Shown here: positions 9,180 to 18,548 of the stretch, one piece after another
How the letters are laid out: each line of letters begins with the position of its first letter
Position numbering within the stretch: the stretch's first letter is position 1
Source: Pseudomonas sp. GM21
Lineage (GTDB): Bacteria > Pseudomonadota > Gammaproteobacteria > Pseudomonadales > Pseudomonadaceae
Reading direction: 5' to 3'
Length of the DNA stretch: 64,000 bases
Assembly: GCF_000282215.1 (NCBI RefSeq)
Contig: NZ_AKJS01000190.1
Span: 60,032 to 124,031, forward strand
Notes under the pieces: generated by a model
Told to the model about the DNA's origin: nothing
Database searches by the model: none
What the model saw: the letters and a program-made list of their open reading frames with translations, nothing else
Made by a program: the position numbers and the translations under genes

Positions 9180-11630
9180 TTACTCCAGTGCTTTCCAGAT
9201 ATCCGTGGCGTACTCGCGAATGGTCCGGTCTGAAGAGAACCAACCCATCCGCGACGTGTTCAACACAGCCGAACGCCACCACTCCTTGGAATCGTGCCAA
9301 TGGGCTTCGACGCGCATCTGCGCATTCCAGTAAGCGTCAAAATCGGCGCAGACCAGGAAGCGATCGTAGTCCACCAGCGAATCAATCAGCCCGGTGTAAC
9401 GGGACGGATCATCCGGGGAGAACACCCCGCCGCGAATCGCTTGCAGCACGTCATTGAGTCGATGGGACGCCGCGATGTCCGGTGTCGCATTGAACTCGTG
9501 GTTCTGTTTGCGCGCCTCGACCTGCTGCGCACTGAGACCGAAGATGAACATGTGTTCGACGCCAATGCGCTCGGACATTTCTACGTTGGCCCCGTCCAGG
9601 GTGCCGATGGTCAGTGCGCCGTTGAGGCCGAACTTCATGTTACTGGTGCCGGAAGCCTCGAAGCCTGCGGTGGAAATCTGTTCCGACAAATCCGCCGCCG
9701 GAATAATGCTCTCCGCCAGACTGACGTTGTAGTTGGGCAGGAACACCACTTTGAGCAAGCCGCGCACGGTCGGGTCGTTGTTCACCACCCGGGCAATGTC
9801 GTTGGTCAATTTGATGATCAGCTTGGCCTGGTGATAACTGGCGGCGGCCTTGCCGGCAAAGATCTTCACCCGCGGCACCCAGTCGATTTCCGGTTCGGCT
9901 CGAATTGCCTGATACAACGCGACGGTGTGCATCAGATTGAGCAACTGGCGTTTGTATTCGTGGATCCGTTTGACCTGCACGTCGAACATCGCCGCCGGAT
10001 TGACCGCCACCCCCAGCCGCTCGTGAATCAGGTAGGCCAGGGCTTTCTTGCTGTGCAGCCGCTGTTCGGCGAATGCCTTGCGGAACGCAGCTTTTTCGGC
10101 GAACGGTTCCAGGTCGAGCAAGCGCTCTTCGGGGTTATCCAGCAAATCAGGCCCGAGGGCATCGACCATCATCGACGTCAGTTCGGGGTTGGCCTGGTAG
10201 AGCCAGCGGCGGAAGGTGATGCCGTTGGTCTTGTTGTTGATCCTGTCCGGGTAGAGCTTGTGCAGTTCGGAGAACACGGTTTTGCGCATCAGCTGCGTGT
10301 GCAGCCCGGACACGCCGTTGACGCTGTGGGAGCCGAGGAACGCGAGGTTGCCCATGCGCACACGGCGACCGTTGTCTTCTTCGATCAGCGATACAGCGCG
10401 CAATACGTCAAAGTCATGAATGCCTTTGGCGCGCAGGGAGTCTATGTGTTGGGCGTTGATGAGGTAAATGATCTGCATGTGCCGCGGCAACATCCGCTCC
10501 ATCAAACCGACCGGCCAGGTTTCCAGCGCTTCGGGCAATAGCGTGTGGTTGGTGTACGACAGCGTGTCGACGGTGACTTGCCACGCCGCATCCCACGCCA
10601 CGTCGTAGACATCGACCAGCTGGCGCATCAATTCAGCCACGGCAATCGAGGGGTGAGTGTCGTTGAGCTGGATCGCCGCGTGGTCGCCCAGGGTCAGCAC
10701 CGAGGTGTGCATGTTTCGATGGCGGCGCAGCAAATCCTGCAAGGACGCGGCGACGAAGAAGTATTCCTGGCGCAGGCGCAGTTCCTGGCCGGCTTCGGTG
10801 CTGTCCGCTGGATAAAGCACGCGGGAAATACTTTCGGCGCGAGCCACTTCCGCTACCGCACCCAAGTGGTCACCGGCGTTGAAGCGCTCCAGGTGCAAAT
10901 CTTCCATCGCCCGGGCACGCCAAAGACGCAGTGTGTTGACGCTCGCCCCGCGCCAGCCGACCACCGGGGTGTCGTAAGCAATCGCACGCACCGTTTCCAC
11001 CGGGGTCCAGACTTGCTTGGATTTACCGTTTTCATCGATGACGGTTTCAACGCCGCCGCCGAAGCCGATCGGGTAAACGACCTCCGCCCGTTCAAATTCC
11101 CACGGGTTGCCGAAGTCCAGCCAGTGTTCGGTCTGCTCCTGCTGCCAGCCATCGACAATGGCCTGGCGGAACAAACCGTGCTCATAGCGAATGCCGTAGC
11201 CATGACCGGCAATGCCGAGGGTCGACATGCTTTCCATGAAGCACGCCGCCAGACGACCGAGGCCGCCGTTGCCCAAGGCCGCGTCGGGCTCCAGCAGGCG
11301 AATGCGTTCGAGGTCGACGCCAAGCTCGGTCAGCGCTGCACGGGCGACGTCGAGCAAGCCAAGGTTGCTCAGGCTGTCGTAGAGCAGCCGGCCGATGAGG
11401 AATTCCAGGGAAAGGTAATAAACCCGCTTCTGCCCTTTGCGGTAGATCTGCCGGGTGTGATCCATCCAGTGCTCGACCATGTGATCACGTGCCGCCAGGG
11501 CGATGGCTTCGAACCAGTCGTGGTCGAAGGCGTGATCCGGGTCTTTACCCACCGCGTAGGTGAGTTTGGTCAAGACGGCGTCGCGGAATGCGGCCACCTC
11601 TGCTTCGCGAACAAGTGGTTCTTGAGTCAT
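9180..11630 (-). CDS. glgP: Glycogen/starch/alpha-glucan phosphorylase
   Basis: An 816-residue GT35 phosphorylase that releases glucose 1-phosphate from alpha-1,4-glucan using inorganic phosphate and pyridoxal phosphate. The cofactor lysine lies in GTSNMKFGLNGAL (about residue 666), and the N-terminal YYLSLEFLIGRLL and central NLAFLGSHSVNGVSGLH segments are typical. The ATG at 11630 gives MTQEPLVREAEV, and the length agrees with bacterial homologues. It is a single gene, with a 256-base gap upstream and a REP palindrome downstream; other glycogen genes are not in this window. Confidence 0.97.
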   Translation of the reverse strand: MTQEPLVREAEVAAFRDAVLTKLTYAVGKDPDHAFDHDWFEAIALAARDHMVEHWMDHTRQIYRKGQKRVYYLSLEFLIGRLLYDSLSNLGLLDVARAALTELGVDLERIRLLEPDAALGNGGLGRLAACFMESMSTLGIAGHGYGIRYEHGLFRQAIVDGWQQEQTEHWLDFGNPWEFERAEVVYPIGFGGGVETVIDENGKSKQVWTPVETVRAIAYDTPVVGWRGASVNTLRLWRARAMEDLHLERFNAGDHLGAVAEVARAESISRVLYPADSTEAGQELRLRQEYFFVAASLQDLLRRHRNMHTSVLTLGDHAAIQLNDTHPSIAVAELMRQLVDVYDVAWDAAWQVTVDTLSYTNHTLLPEALETWPVGLMERMLPRHMQIIYLINAQHIDSLRAKGIHDFDVLRAVSLIEEDNGRRVRMGNLAFLGSHSVNGVSGLHTQLMRKTVFSELHKLYPDRINNKTNGITFRRWLYQANPELTSMMVDALGPDLLDNPEERLLDLEPFAEKAAFRKAFAEQRLHSKKALAYLIHERLGVAVNPAAMFDVQVKRIHEYKRQLLNLMHTVALYQAIRAEPEIDWVPRVKIFAGKAAASYHQAKLIIKLTNDIARVVNNDPTVRGLLKVVFLPNYNVSLAESIIPAADLSEQISTAGFEASGTSNMKFGLNGALTIGTLDGANVEMSERIGVEHMFIFGLSAQQVEARKQNHEFNATPDIAASHRLNDVLQAIRGGVFSPDDPSRYTGLIDSLVDYDRFLVCADFDAYWNAQMRVEAHWHDSKEWWRSAVLNTSRMGWFSSDRTIREYATDIWKALE

Positions 11631-11886
11631 CGATAAGACCTCGAGCGAGCGTGGAGTTGTTGAGCCTAGACGGTCTGACAGACGGTGGGAGCTCGGGTTC
11701 GGCAGTTTTTCCTGATAGTGCGAGATAGGTCGGCATTACATTGTCGTGTGCCTGAATCAATGCAGGGGGCGTGCCGGATTAACGGTGCTATTGAGGTACT
11801 ACAGAAAAAATCTGGCGAAAGGTTGTTCAAAAATCCACCAGTCCCGGTATGATCGCGCGCCCTGATGCACGTGCTGGTAACAACCG

Positions 11887-12330
11887 ATGATGAAACCCAA
11901 CCTGATCGCCGCCGCTGAGATCGATCGCCTCGATACCTGGGCCAAGTACTCTGCGCCGATGTGCGGTTCCTGCGTGTCCAGCTGCTGCACGCTGCCGGTC
12001 GAGGTCAAGATCAAGGACCTGATCCGTATCGGCATCGTCGACGAATTCGAGCGCGGCGAGCCGGCGAAGAACATCGCCAAGCGCCTGCAGAAGGAAGGGA
12101 TCGTCGAGCGTTACAGTCAGAAGACCGAAATCTTCACCCTCCAGCGCATGAGCAACAACGATTGCCTCTATCTGGATCGTAAGAGCCGCCTGTGCACTAT
12201 TTATGAAAAGCGCCCGGACACTTGCCGCAACCACCCGAAAATCGGACCGCGTCCGGGGTATTGCGCGTACAAGCCGAAGGAAGTGGCGCGTGAGACCAGC
12301 GCCAGCCGCCGGCCGCTCGAAAAATTCTAA
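11887..12330 (+). CDS. YkgJ-type cysteine cluster protein
   Basis: A 147-residue protein of the cysteine-cluster (YkgJ/Fli-B-like, CxxxCxxCC) family. The conserved cysteines are in MCGSCVSSCCTLP (about residues 26-38) and further down in CLYLDRKSRLCTIYEKRPDT followed by CRNHP, arranged as in proteins thought to bind an iron-sulfur or zinc centre. The metal and the function are not established. Two adjacent ATG codons (11887, 11890) make the exact start uncertain by one residue. It is transcribed divergently from glgP and stands alone. Confidence 0.88.
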   Translation: MMKPNLIAAAEIDRLDTWAKYSAPMCGSCVSSCCTLPVEVKIKDLIRIGIVDEFERGEPAKNIAKRLQKEGIVERYSQKTEIFTLQRMSNNDCLYLDRKSRLCTIYEKRPDTCRNHPKIGPRPGYCAYKPKEVARETSASRRPLEKF

Positions 12331-12347
12331 CCCCCCATCAATCCCCC

Positions 12348-12496
12348 GTAGCAGCTGTCGAGCCCCAGCGAGGCTGCGTTCGGCTGCGAAGCAGTCGTTA
12401 AACCATGCGCCACGGTGATTCCTGGGGACTACATTCACAGAATTTACGACTGCTGCGCAGTCGAACGCAGCCTCGCTGGGGCTCGACAGCTGCTAC
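12348..12496. repeat. Long inverted repeat
   Basis: An inverted repeat of about 150 bases with arms beginning GTAGCAGCTGTCGAGCCCCA and extending through GAGGCTGCGTTCG, separated by some 50 bases. It lies in the convergent gap between the cysteine-cluster gene and typA. It is a further class of Pseudomonas intergenic palindrome, distinct in sequence from the GAGCGAGCCTGCTCG type. Confidence 0.88.
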
Positions 12497-12528
12497 AGAG
12501 GCGAAAGAGTTGCTACAGCCAGACAAAC

Positions 12529-12567
12529 AAAAACGCCCCCGACCTTGCGGTCGGGGGCGTTTTTTTA
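12529..12567. terminator. Bidirectional rho-independent terminator
   Basis: A GC-rich stem, ACGCCCCCGACC/GGTCGGGGGCGT, with a TTGC loop is flanked by an A run on one side and a T run on the other. It can therefore stop transcripts arriving from the cysteine-cluster gene (plus) and from typA (minus). Confidence 0.92.
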
Positions 12568-12584
12568 TCAGCTAACTAAATGAC

Positions 12585-14405
12585 TTAGTTACCGGACTTC
12601 TTCGCAGCGCGGGTACGCTCGCTTTCGCCCAGGATCTTCTTGCGAAGACGGATGGACTTAGGAGTGACTTCACACAGTTCGTCTTCCTGTACGAACTCCA
12701 GAGCTTGCTCCAGAGTGAACTTGACAGGCGGAACCAGTGCGATGGTTTCGTCTTTACCCGAAGCACGCATGTTGTCGAGCTTCTTGCCTTTAGTCGGGTT
12801 GACACCCAGGTCGTTGTCGCGGCTGTTCAAGCCAACGATTTGACCTTCGTAGATGTCCTGGCCGTGTTCTACGAACAGCTTGCCACGCGCCTGCAGGGTT
12901 TCCAGCGAGTAAGTCAGAGCCTTACCGGTAGCAACCGATACCAGCACGCCGTTCTGACGGCCGGACATGTCGCCGGACTTCATCACGTCGTAACGATCGA
13001 AGATCGAAGTCAGGATGCCGCCACCGGAGGTCAGGGTCAGGAACTCGTTACGGAAACCGATCAAGCCACGAGCCGGGATGTTGTACTCAAGGCGCACACG
13101 GCCCTTGCCATCCGGAACCATGTTGGTCAGGTCGCCTTTACGCAGGCCCATTTGCTCCATGATCGCGCCCTGGGATTCTTCCGGCAGGTCGATGGTCACG
13201 TTTTCGTACGGTTCGTGCTTGACGCCGTCAACCATACGGATGATCACTTCCGGACGACCAACACCCATTTCGAAGCCTTCGCGACGCATGGTTTCGATCA
13301 GTACCGAGAGGTGCAGCTCACCACGGCCGGAAACTTTGAACTTGTCAGCCGAGTCGCCTTCTTCAACGCGCAGAGCAACGTTGTACAGCAGCTCTTTGTC
13401 CAGACGTTCCTTGATGTTACGGCTGGTCACGAACTTGCCTTCACGGCCGCAGAACGGCGAGTCGTTAACCTGGAAGGTCATCGAAACGGTTGGTTCGTCA
13501 ACGGTCAGCGGCTTCATCGCTTCGACGTTCAGTGGGTCGCACAGAGTGTCGGAGATGAACAGCTGGTCGAAGCCGCTGACGCAGACGATGTCGCCGGCCG
13601 CTGCTTCTTCAACGTCGATGCGGTGCAGACCGTGGTGACCCATCAGCTTCAGGATACGACCGTTACGGCGCTTGCCGTCGGCGTCGATCGCTACTACCGG
13701 GGTGTTCGGCTTGACGCGACCACGAGCGATACGGCCAACGCCGATAACACCCAGGAAGCTGTTGTAGTCCAGAGCGGAGATTTGCATCTGGAACGGACCG
13801 TCACGGTCGACTTTCGGCGCAGGTACGTCGTCGACGATCGACTGGTACAGCGGGGTCATGTCTTCAGCCATGGCAGTGTGGTCCAGACCGGCAATACCGT
13901 TCAGGGCCGAGGCGTAGACGACTTTGAAGTCCAGCTGTTCTTCGGTAGCACCGAGGTTGTCGAACAGGTCGAAGATCTGGTCCAGAACCCAGTCCGGACG
14001 CGCGCCTGGACGGTCAACCTTGTTGATGACCACGATTGGACGCAGGCCGGCTTCGAAAGCCTTCTTGGTTACGAAACGGGTTTGCGGCATAGGGCCGTCT
14101 TGAGCGTCAACCAGCAGCAGAACGGAGTCAACCATCGACATTACGCGTTCAACTTCGCCGCCGAAGTCGGCGTGGCCCGGGGTGTCCACGATGTTGATGT
14201 GGTAGCCGTTCCAGTTGATGGCGGTGTTTTTCGCCAGAATGGTAATACCGCGCTCTTTCTCCTGGTCGTTGGAGTCCATCACGCGCTCGTCGTTGAGCTC
14301 GTTGCGCTCCAGGGTGCCGGATTGACGCAAGAGTTTGTCTACCAGGGTGGTTTTACCATGGTCAACGTGAGCAATGATGGCGATGTTGCGTAGATTTTCG
14401 ATCAC
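12585..14405 (-). CDS. typA: Ribosome-associated GTPase TypA/BipA
   Basis: A 606-residue translational GTPase that binds the 70S ribosome and aids 50S assembly, stress adaptation and growth at low temperature. Motifs in order are P-loop AHVDHGKT (residues 13-20), the switch region RGITI, DTPGHADF, and NKVD, followed by EF-G-like domains II, III and V and the BipA-specific C-terminal domain. It starts at ATG 14405 (MIENLRNIAI), and the length is typical. It is transcribed alone, 138 bases downstream of thiI, and ends at the bidirectional terminator. Confidence 0.98.
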   Translation of the reverse strand: MIENLRNIAIIAHVDHGKTTLVDKLLRQSGTLERNELNDERVMDSNDQEKERGITILAKNTAINWNGYHINIVDTPGHADFGGEVERVMSMVDSVLLLVDAQDGPMPQTRFVTKKAFEAGLRPIVVINKVDRPGARPDWVLDQIFDLFDNLGATEEQLDFKVVYASALNGIAGLDHTAMAEDMTPLYQSIVDDVPAPKVDRDGPFQMQISALDYNSFLGVIGVGRIARGRVKPNTPVVAIDADGKRRNGRILKLMGHHGLHRIDVEEAAAGDIVCVSGFDQLFISDTLCDPLNVEAMKPLTVDEPTVSMTFQVNDSPFCGREGKFVTSRNIKERLDKELLYNVALRVEEGDSADKFKVSGRGELHLSVLIETMRREGFEMGVGRPEVIIRMVDGVKHEPYENVTIDLPEESQGAIMEQMGLRKGDLTNMVPDGKGRVRLEYNIPARGLIGFRNEFLTLTSGGGILTSIFDRYDVMKSGDMSGRQNGVLVSVATGKALTYSLETLQARGKLFVEHGQDIYEGQIVGLNSRDNDLGVNPTKGKKLDNMRASGKDETIALVPPVKFTLEQALEFVQEDELCEVTPKSIRLRKKILGESERTRAAKKSGN

Positions 14406-14543
14406 TTGTGTATCTCGATCAGAGGATTCGGTGTGCTGACAAGTCTTGGCAGCGATTACAGTAGAGTCAGGCCTTGCCGTTACAGCTTGACGGCAGAGTC
14501 GGGGGGCCGGTGACGCAGGCCACAGGCATACAGCCCCGGGCTC

Positions 14544-15998
14544 TTAGCTCGGTCGATAAACGCGCACATTGGCATGCCCCTCACTGAGCAAATGGTGGGC
14601 ATGCAGGCGACTCATCACGCCTTTGTCGCAATACAGCAGGTACTGGCGAGTAGGGTCCAGTTCCTTGAAACGAGCGTTCAATGCATAGAAAGGCATCGCT
14701 TGTACCTCGATACCAGCCAGGGCCAGCGGATCATCTTCAGCGGCATCCGGGTGACGGATGTCGATGATGATTTGCCCCGCCAGCGCTTCGCTGACTTCTT
14801 CAATCTGCAAGTCCTGGCCCAATTCGTCGATGACGCGATCGATCGGTACCAGTTTGGCGTTCTCGAGCGCACGCTCAAGGACCGCCATGTCGAATTCTTT
14901 CTCTTCGTGCTCCACCCGGTGGCGCTTGGCAGCCGTCTTCGGATTGACCGAGATGACCCCGCAGTATTCCGGCATGTGCTTGGCGAAGTCGGCCGTCCCG
15001 ATTTCGTTGGCCAGATCGATGATGTCCTGCTTGTGACTGGCAATCAGCGGACGCAAGACCAGCTTGTCGGTCACGCAGTCGATCACGGACAGGTTCGGCA
15101 ACGTCTGGCTCGACACCTGGGAAATCGCTTCACCGGTGACCAGCGCTTCGATTTGCAACCGATCAGCAATACGGGAAGCAGCGCGCAACATCATACGCTT
15201 CAAAACTACGCCCATATGACTGTTATCGACTTTCCCGAGAATTTCTCCCAGAACTTCCTCGAACGGCACACTGACAAATAACACGCGCTGAGAGCTTCCG
15301 TACTTCTTCCAGATGAAGTGCGCGACTTCCATGACGCCCAGTTCGTGGGCCCTTCCGCCCAGATTGAAGAAGCAGAAATGGCTCATCAGGCCACGGCGCA
15401 TGATCTGGTACGCCGCCACGGTGGAATCGAAGCCGCCGGACATCAGTACAAGCGTCTGTTCCAGTGCACCCAGCGGATAACCGCCAATGCCGTTGTGCTG
15501 ACTATGGATCACGAACAACCGTTGGTCGCGAACTTCGATTCGGACTTCGATTTCAGGTTTTTTCAGGTCAATCCCGGCGGCACCGCACTGACGGCGCAAC
15601 TGGCTGCCGACGTATTTCTCAATATCTATCGAGCTAAATGGGTGCTTGCCGGCGCGTTTGCACCGCACCGAGAAAATCTTGCCGGCCAGTGCATCACCGT
15701 AGTGCTGCTTGCACTTTTCAACGATGTCATCGAAATCACCCAGCGGGTATTCGTCGATCTGCAGGAAGTGCGCGACGCCCGGCATGCAGCTCAGGCGCTC
15801 GCCCATCTCCTTCAGGGCTTTGGGCTCGCTGACGCGGGTTTCCAGTTCGAGGTTGTCCCACACACCGTTCACCACCACGGCCGGGTCCAGATCGCGGAGC
15901 ACGGTGCGGATGTTTTTGGCCAATTGGCGGATGAAACGCATCCGTACCGGGCGGCTCTTGATGGTGATCTCGGGAAAGACTTTTACGATTAGTTTCAT
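14544..15998 (-). CDS. thiI: tRNA 4-thiouridine synthase ThiI
   Basis: A 484-residue ThiI, which adenylates U8 of tRNA and transfers sulfur to make 4-thiouridine, and also supports thiazole synthesis for thiamine. It has an N-terminal ferredoxin-like/THUMP region (residues 1-165), the PP-loop SGGFDS at about 185, and a C-terminal rhodanese domain with the active cysteine in YLLYCDKGV (Cys456, the position used by the E. coli enzyme). The frame continues upstream to 16061, but ATG 15998 gives the conserved MKLIVKVFPEI start, so I use it. It is divergent from glnA. Confidence 0.97.
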   Translation of the reverse strand: MKLIVKVFPEITIKSRPVRMRFIRQLAKNIRTVLRDLDPAVVVNGVWDNLELETRVSEPKALKEMGERLSCMPGVAHFLQIDEYPLGDFDDIVEKCKQHYGDALAGKIFSVRCKRAGKHPFSSIDIEKYVGSQLRRQCGAAGIDLKKPEIEVRIEVRDQRLFVIHSQHNGIGGYPLGALEQTLVLMSGGFDSTVAAYQIMRRGLMSHFCFFNLGGRAHELGVMEVAHFIWKKYGSSQRVLFVSVPFEEVLGEILGKVDNSHMGVVLKRMMLRAASRIADRLQIEALVTGEAISQVSSQTLPNLSVIDCVTDKLVLRPLIASHKQDIIDLANEIGTADFAKHMPEYCGVISVNPKTAAKRHRVEHEEKEFDMAVLERALENAKLVPIDRVIDELGQDLQIEEVSEALAGQIIIDIRHPDAAEDDPLALAGIEVQAMPFYALNARFKELDPTRQYLLYCDKGVMSRLHAHHLLSEGHANVRVYRPS

Positions 15999-16094
15999 GA
16001 AAACAGCGCGCGCTGGGCCAGCCGAAAAAGGGGGGCGCGGATTATAGCGGAAATTGCTCAAGGTTTAACCAGTTAATATGCAGAAGGTTTTTCG

Positions 16095-16111
16095 CGCACC
16101 AAAACAGGTCG
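16095..16111 (+). promoter_or_regulatory. Probable NtrC-binding site, distal (glnA)
   Basis: CGCACCAAAACAGGTCG matches 11 of 17 positions of TGCACCAAAATGGTGCA, with a strong left half and a weak right half. Its centre is about 138 bases before the start point expected from the sigma-54 promoter at 16215, close to the distal NtrC site of the enterobacterial glnA promoter (about -140). Confidence 0.5.
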
Positions 16112-16123
16112 TTTGCAGATTTT

Positions 16124-16140
16124 TGCGCCACATTGTAGGG
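16124..16140 (+). promoter_or_regulatory. Probable NtrC-binding site, proximal (glnA)
   Basis: TGCGCCACATTGTAGGG matches 10 of 17 positions of the NtrC consensus TGCACTATATTGGTGCA. It is centred near -109 relative to the expected sigma-54 start point, the spacing of the proximal NtrC site at enterobacterial glnA (-108). The spacing is a stronger argument than the match itself. Confidence 0.45.
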
Positions 16141-16214
16141 CGCGATTTTCCGTCTAATGACCGTCTGTACCTTTATAAGCGTGAAAATGGGGCAAAAAAC
16201 CCATGGTGGGGCAC

Positions 16215-16230
16215 TGGCATGCAATTTGCT
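16215..16230 (+). promoter_or_regulatory. Sigma-54 promoter of glnA
   Basis: TGGCATGCAATTTGCT agrees with the sigma-54 consensus TGGCACG-N4-TTGCW at all but one position, with the invariant GG and GC separated by ten bases. It lies about 100 bases before the glnA start codon, and the genes for its presumed activator system, ntrB-ntrC, are just downstream. Expected transcription start is about 16240. Confidence 0.85.
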
Positions 16231-16328
16231 CCCTTGTGAGGCAGGTTGCCTTGGCAGAGTATTCGCGCCGGCATCACCCACATTCCAAGGGCATCCACTA
16301 CTAAGCCCGAAGCCACCCGGAGGACACT

Positions 16329-17735
16329 ATGTCGAAGTCGGTTCAACTCATCAAAGATCATGACGTCAAATGGATTGATCTGCGCTTCACGGACACCAAA
16401 GGCACTCAGCACCACGTGACCATGCCGGCTCGCGACGCGCTGGATGAAGCTTTCTTCGAAGAAGGCAAAATGTTCGACGGTTCCTCCATCGCCGGCTGGA
16501 AAGGCATCGAAGCCTCCGACATGATCCTGCTGCCGGACGACAGCACTGCCGTCCTCGACCCGTTCACCGAAGACCCAACGCTGATTCTGGTCTGCAACGT
16601 GATCGACCCTTCGACCATGCAAGGCTATGACCGTGACCCACGCGCCATCGCCCACCGCGCCGAGGAATACCTGAAGTCGACCGGTATCGGCGACACCGTA
16701 TTCGTAGGTCCGGAGCCTGAGTTCTTCATCTTCGATCAAGTGAAGTTCAAGTCCGACATCTCTGGCTCGATGTTCAAAATCTTCTCCGAACAAGGTTCGT
16801 GGATGTCCGACCAGGACATCGAAGGCGGCAACCATGGTCACCGTCCAGGTATCAAAGGCGGTTACTTCCCGGTTCCACCGTTCGACCACGACCACGAAAT
16901 CCGTACCTCCATGTGCAACGCCATGGAAGAAATGGGCCTGACCATCGAAGTTCACCACCACGAAGTGGCGACTGCCGGCCAGAACGAAATCGGTGTGAAG
17001 TTCAACACCCTGGTTGCCAAGGCTGACGAAGTTCAGACCCTGAAGTACTGCGTACACAACGTTGCAGTTGCTTACGGCCGCACCGCGACTTTCATGCCTA
17101 AGCCTCTGTATGGCGACAACGGTTCGGGTATGCACGTTCACCTGTCCATCGCCAAAGATGGCAAGAACACCTTCGCTGGCGAAGGCTATGCCGGCCTGTC
17201 CGACACCGCTCTGTACTTCATCGGCGGCATCATCAAGCACGGTAAGGCACTGAACGGCTTCACCAACCCGTCGACCAACTCCTACAAGCGTCTGGTCCCA
17301 GGTTTCGAAGCTCCAGTAATGCTGGCCTACTCGGCTCGCAACCGTTCCGCTTCGATCCGCATTCCTTACGTGTCCAGCCCTCGCGCTCGCCGTATCGAAG
17401 CTCGCTTCCCGGATCCAGCAGCTAACCCGTACCTGGGCTTCGCTGCACTGTTGATGGCTGGCCTGGACGGCATCCAGAACAAGATCCACCCTGGCGACGC
17501 AGCTGACAAAAACCTGTATGACCTGCCGCCTGAAGAGGCGAAAGAGATCCCACAAGTTTGCGGCAGCCTGAAAGAAGCCCTGGAAGAACTCGACAAAGGT
17601 CGTGCGTTCCTGACCAAAGGCGGCGTTTTCAGCGACGACTTCATCGACGCTTACATCGCCCTGAAAAGCGAAGAAGAAATCAAGGTTCGTACCTTCGTAC
17701 ACCCACTGGAATATGAGCTGTACTACAGCTGCTGA
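16329..17735 (+). CDS. glnA: Glutamine synthetase type I
   Basis: A 468-residue type I glutamine synthetase that makes glutamine from glutamate, ammonia and ATP as a dodecamer. Visible are the N-terminal beta-grasp part, the SFGSS-like segment MFDGSSIAGW, the glutamate/metal ligands in FVGPEPEFFIF, the ATP loop KPLYGDNGSGMHVHLS, and the adenylylation site Tyr397 in NLYDLPPEEAKEIP, so activity is expected to be controlled by GlnE. A GGAGG ribosome site precedes ATG 16329. Transcription is likely from the sigma-54 promoter at 16215 under NtrC. Confidence 0.99.
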   Translation: MSKSVQLIKDHDVKWIDLRFTDTKGTQHHVTMPARDALDEAFFEEGKMFDGSSIAGWKGIEASDMILLPDDSTAVLDPFTEDPTLILVCNVIDPSTMQGYDRDPRAIAHRAEEYLKSTGIGDTVFVGPEPEFFIFDQVKFKSDISGSMFKIFSEQGSWMSDQDIEGGNHGHRPGIKGGYFPVPPFDHDHEIRTSMCNAMEEMGLTIEVHHHEVATAGQNEIGVKFNTLVAKADEVQTLKYCVHNVAVAYGRTATFMPKPLYGDNGSGMHVHLSIAKDGKNTFAGEGYAGLSDTALYFIGGIIKHGKALNGFTNPSTNSYKRLVPGFEAPVMLAYSARNRSASIRIPYVSSPRARRIEARFPDPAANPYLGFAALLMAGLDGIQNKIHPGDAADKNLYDLPPEEAKEIPQVCGSLKEALEELDKGRAFLTKGGVFSDDFIDAYIALKSEEEIKVRTFVHPLEYELYYSC

Positions 17736-17763
17736 TCCGGTAGCGCTGCGGCACGCGGCGTGA

Positions 17764-17797
17764 CAAAAAAGAGGCCTTCTTCGGAAGGCCTTTTTTG
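17764..17797 (+). terminator. Rho-independent terminator after glnA
   Basis: The stem AGGCCTTC/GAAGGCCT, preceded by A6 and followed by T6, lies 30 bases after the glnA stop codon. Being nearly symmetric, it may act on both strands. Confidence 0.93.
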
Positions 17798-17826
17798 TGC
17801 CCGCGATTTAACGACCAATGAAGAAC

Positions 17827-17921
17827 CCTGTGGGAGCGAGCCTGCTCGCGAAAGCGGTTTCTCATTCAAAATGAATGTTACTGACACACCGCCTTCGCGA
17901 GCAGGCTCGCTCCCACAGGGG
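17827..17921. repeat. REP-type palindrome
   Basis: Two inverted copies of CTGTGGGAGCGAGCCTGCTC with the inner extension GCGAAAGCGG are separated by about 30 bases, between the glnA terminator and the DUF4124 gene. Confidence 0.9.
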
Positions 17922-18032
17922 TTTTGTGGTGTTTGGGGGAATTTGTAAATCATGCCGAAATGTTAACGGCTTGGGTCAATCACCTCCCCTGACCTATGCT
18001 GCACCCCAACGCTTTTGTTTCCGGTCGATGTT

Positions 18033-18548
18033 ATGGGTCGTGGTTTTCTTTTGATGTGGTTGCTGATCGCCCTGCCCGCCGCAGCGCAGATCTATAAATA
18101 CACTGACGCCGATGGCAATACCGCCTACAGCAATCAACCCCCCGATGGTGTGCCGGCACAGCCGGTTGAGTTGCCGCCGCTGAATAGCGTGCAACCCCGG
18201 CCTACTCCCGCCCCCTCCTTCGAAAGCCCCCGTCATGAGCCGCCGCACAGCGACTACGAGCTGCTGCAGCTGACTGGCCTGCCCACCGGGGAAGCCCTGC
18301 GCGCCAATAACGGCAGCTTCACCGTCAGCGTCCTGATCAAGCCTCGCTTACAAGCGCCGCACCTCTTGCGGTTGCTGCTGGATGACCAACCGTACGGGCA
18401 GTCGAGCAATGTGCCCATCCTGCAACTGGTAAACATCGACCGTGGCGAGCACAGCCTGGCGGTGCAGGTGATCGAAGGCGAGAACGTTCTTCAGCAAAGT
18501 CCGAGCGTAACGTTCACCTTACAAAGGGTGCATAAGCCAGTCCGTTGA
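18033..18548 (+). CDS. DUF4124 domain-containing exported protein
   Basis: A 171-residue protein with a signal peptide (LLMWLLIALPAAAQ, cut near residue 20) followed at once by the DUF4124 segment IYKYTDADGNTAYSNQPPDG. A proline-rich linker (about residues 55-80) leads to a C-terminal beta domain ending in VTFTLQRVHKPVR. It is predicted periplasmic; the molecular role is unknown. The open frame begins at a TTG (18015), but the ATG at 18033 places the signal peptide properly. It sits between glnA and ntrB and is followed by the remnant of what seems to be a related gene. Confidence 0.82.
   Translation: MGRGFLLMWLLIALPAAAQIYKYTDADGNTAYSNQPPDGVPAQPVELPPLNSVQPRPTPAPSFESPRHEPPHSDYELLQLTGLPTGEALRANNGSFTVSVLIKPRLQAPHLLRLLLDDQPYGQSSNVPILQLVNIDRGEHSLAVQVIEGENVLQQSPSVTFTLQRVHKPVR

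Noticed and set aside
16173..17702. Long minus-strand frame opposite glnA
   Set aside because: Shadow of a highly expressed gene with strong codon bias; the product has no family features.
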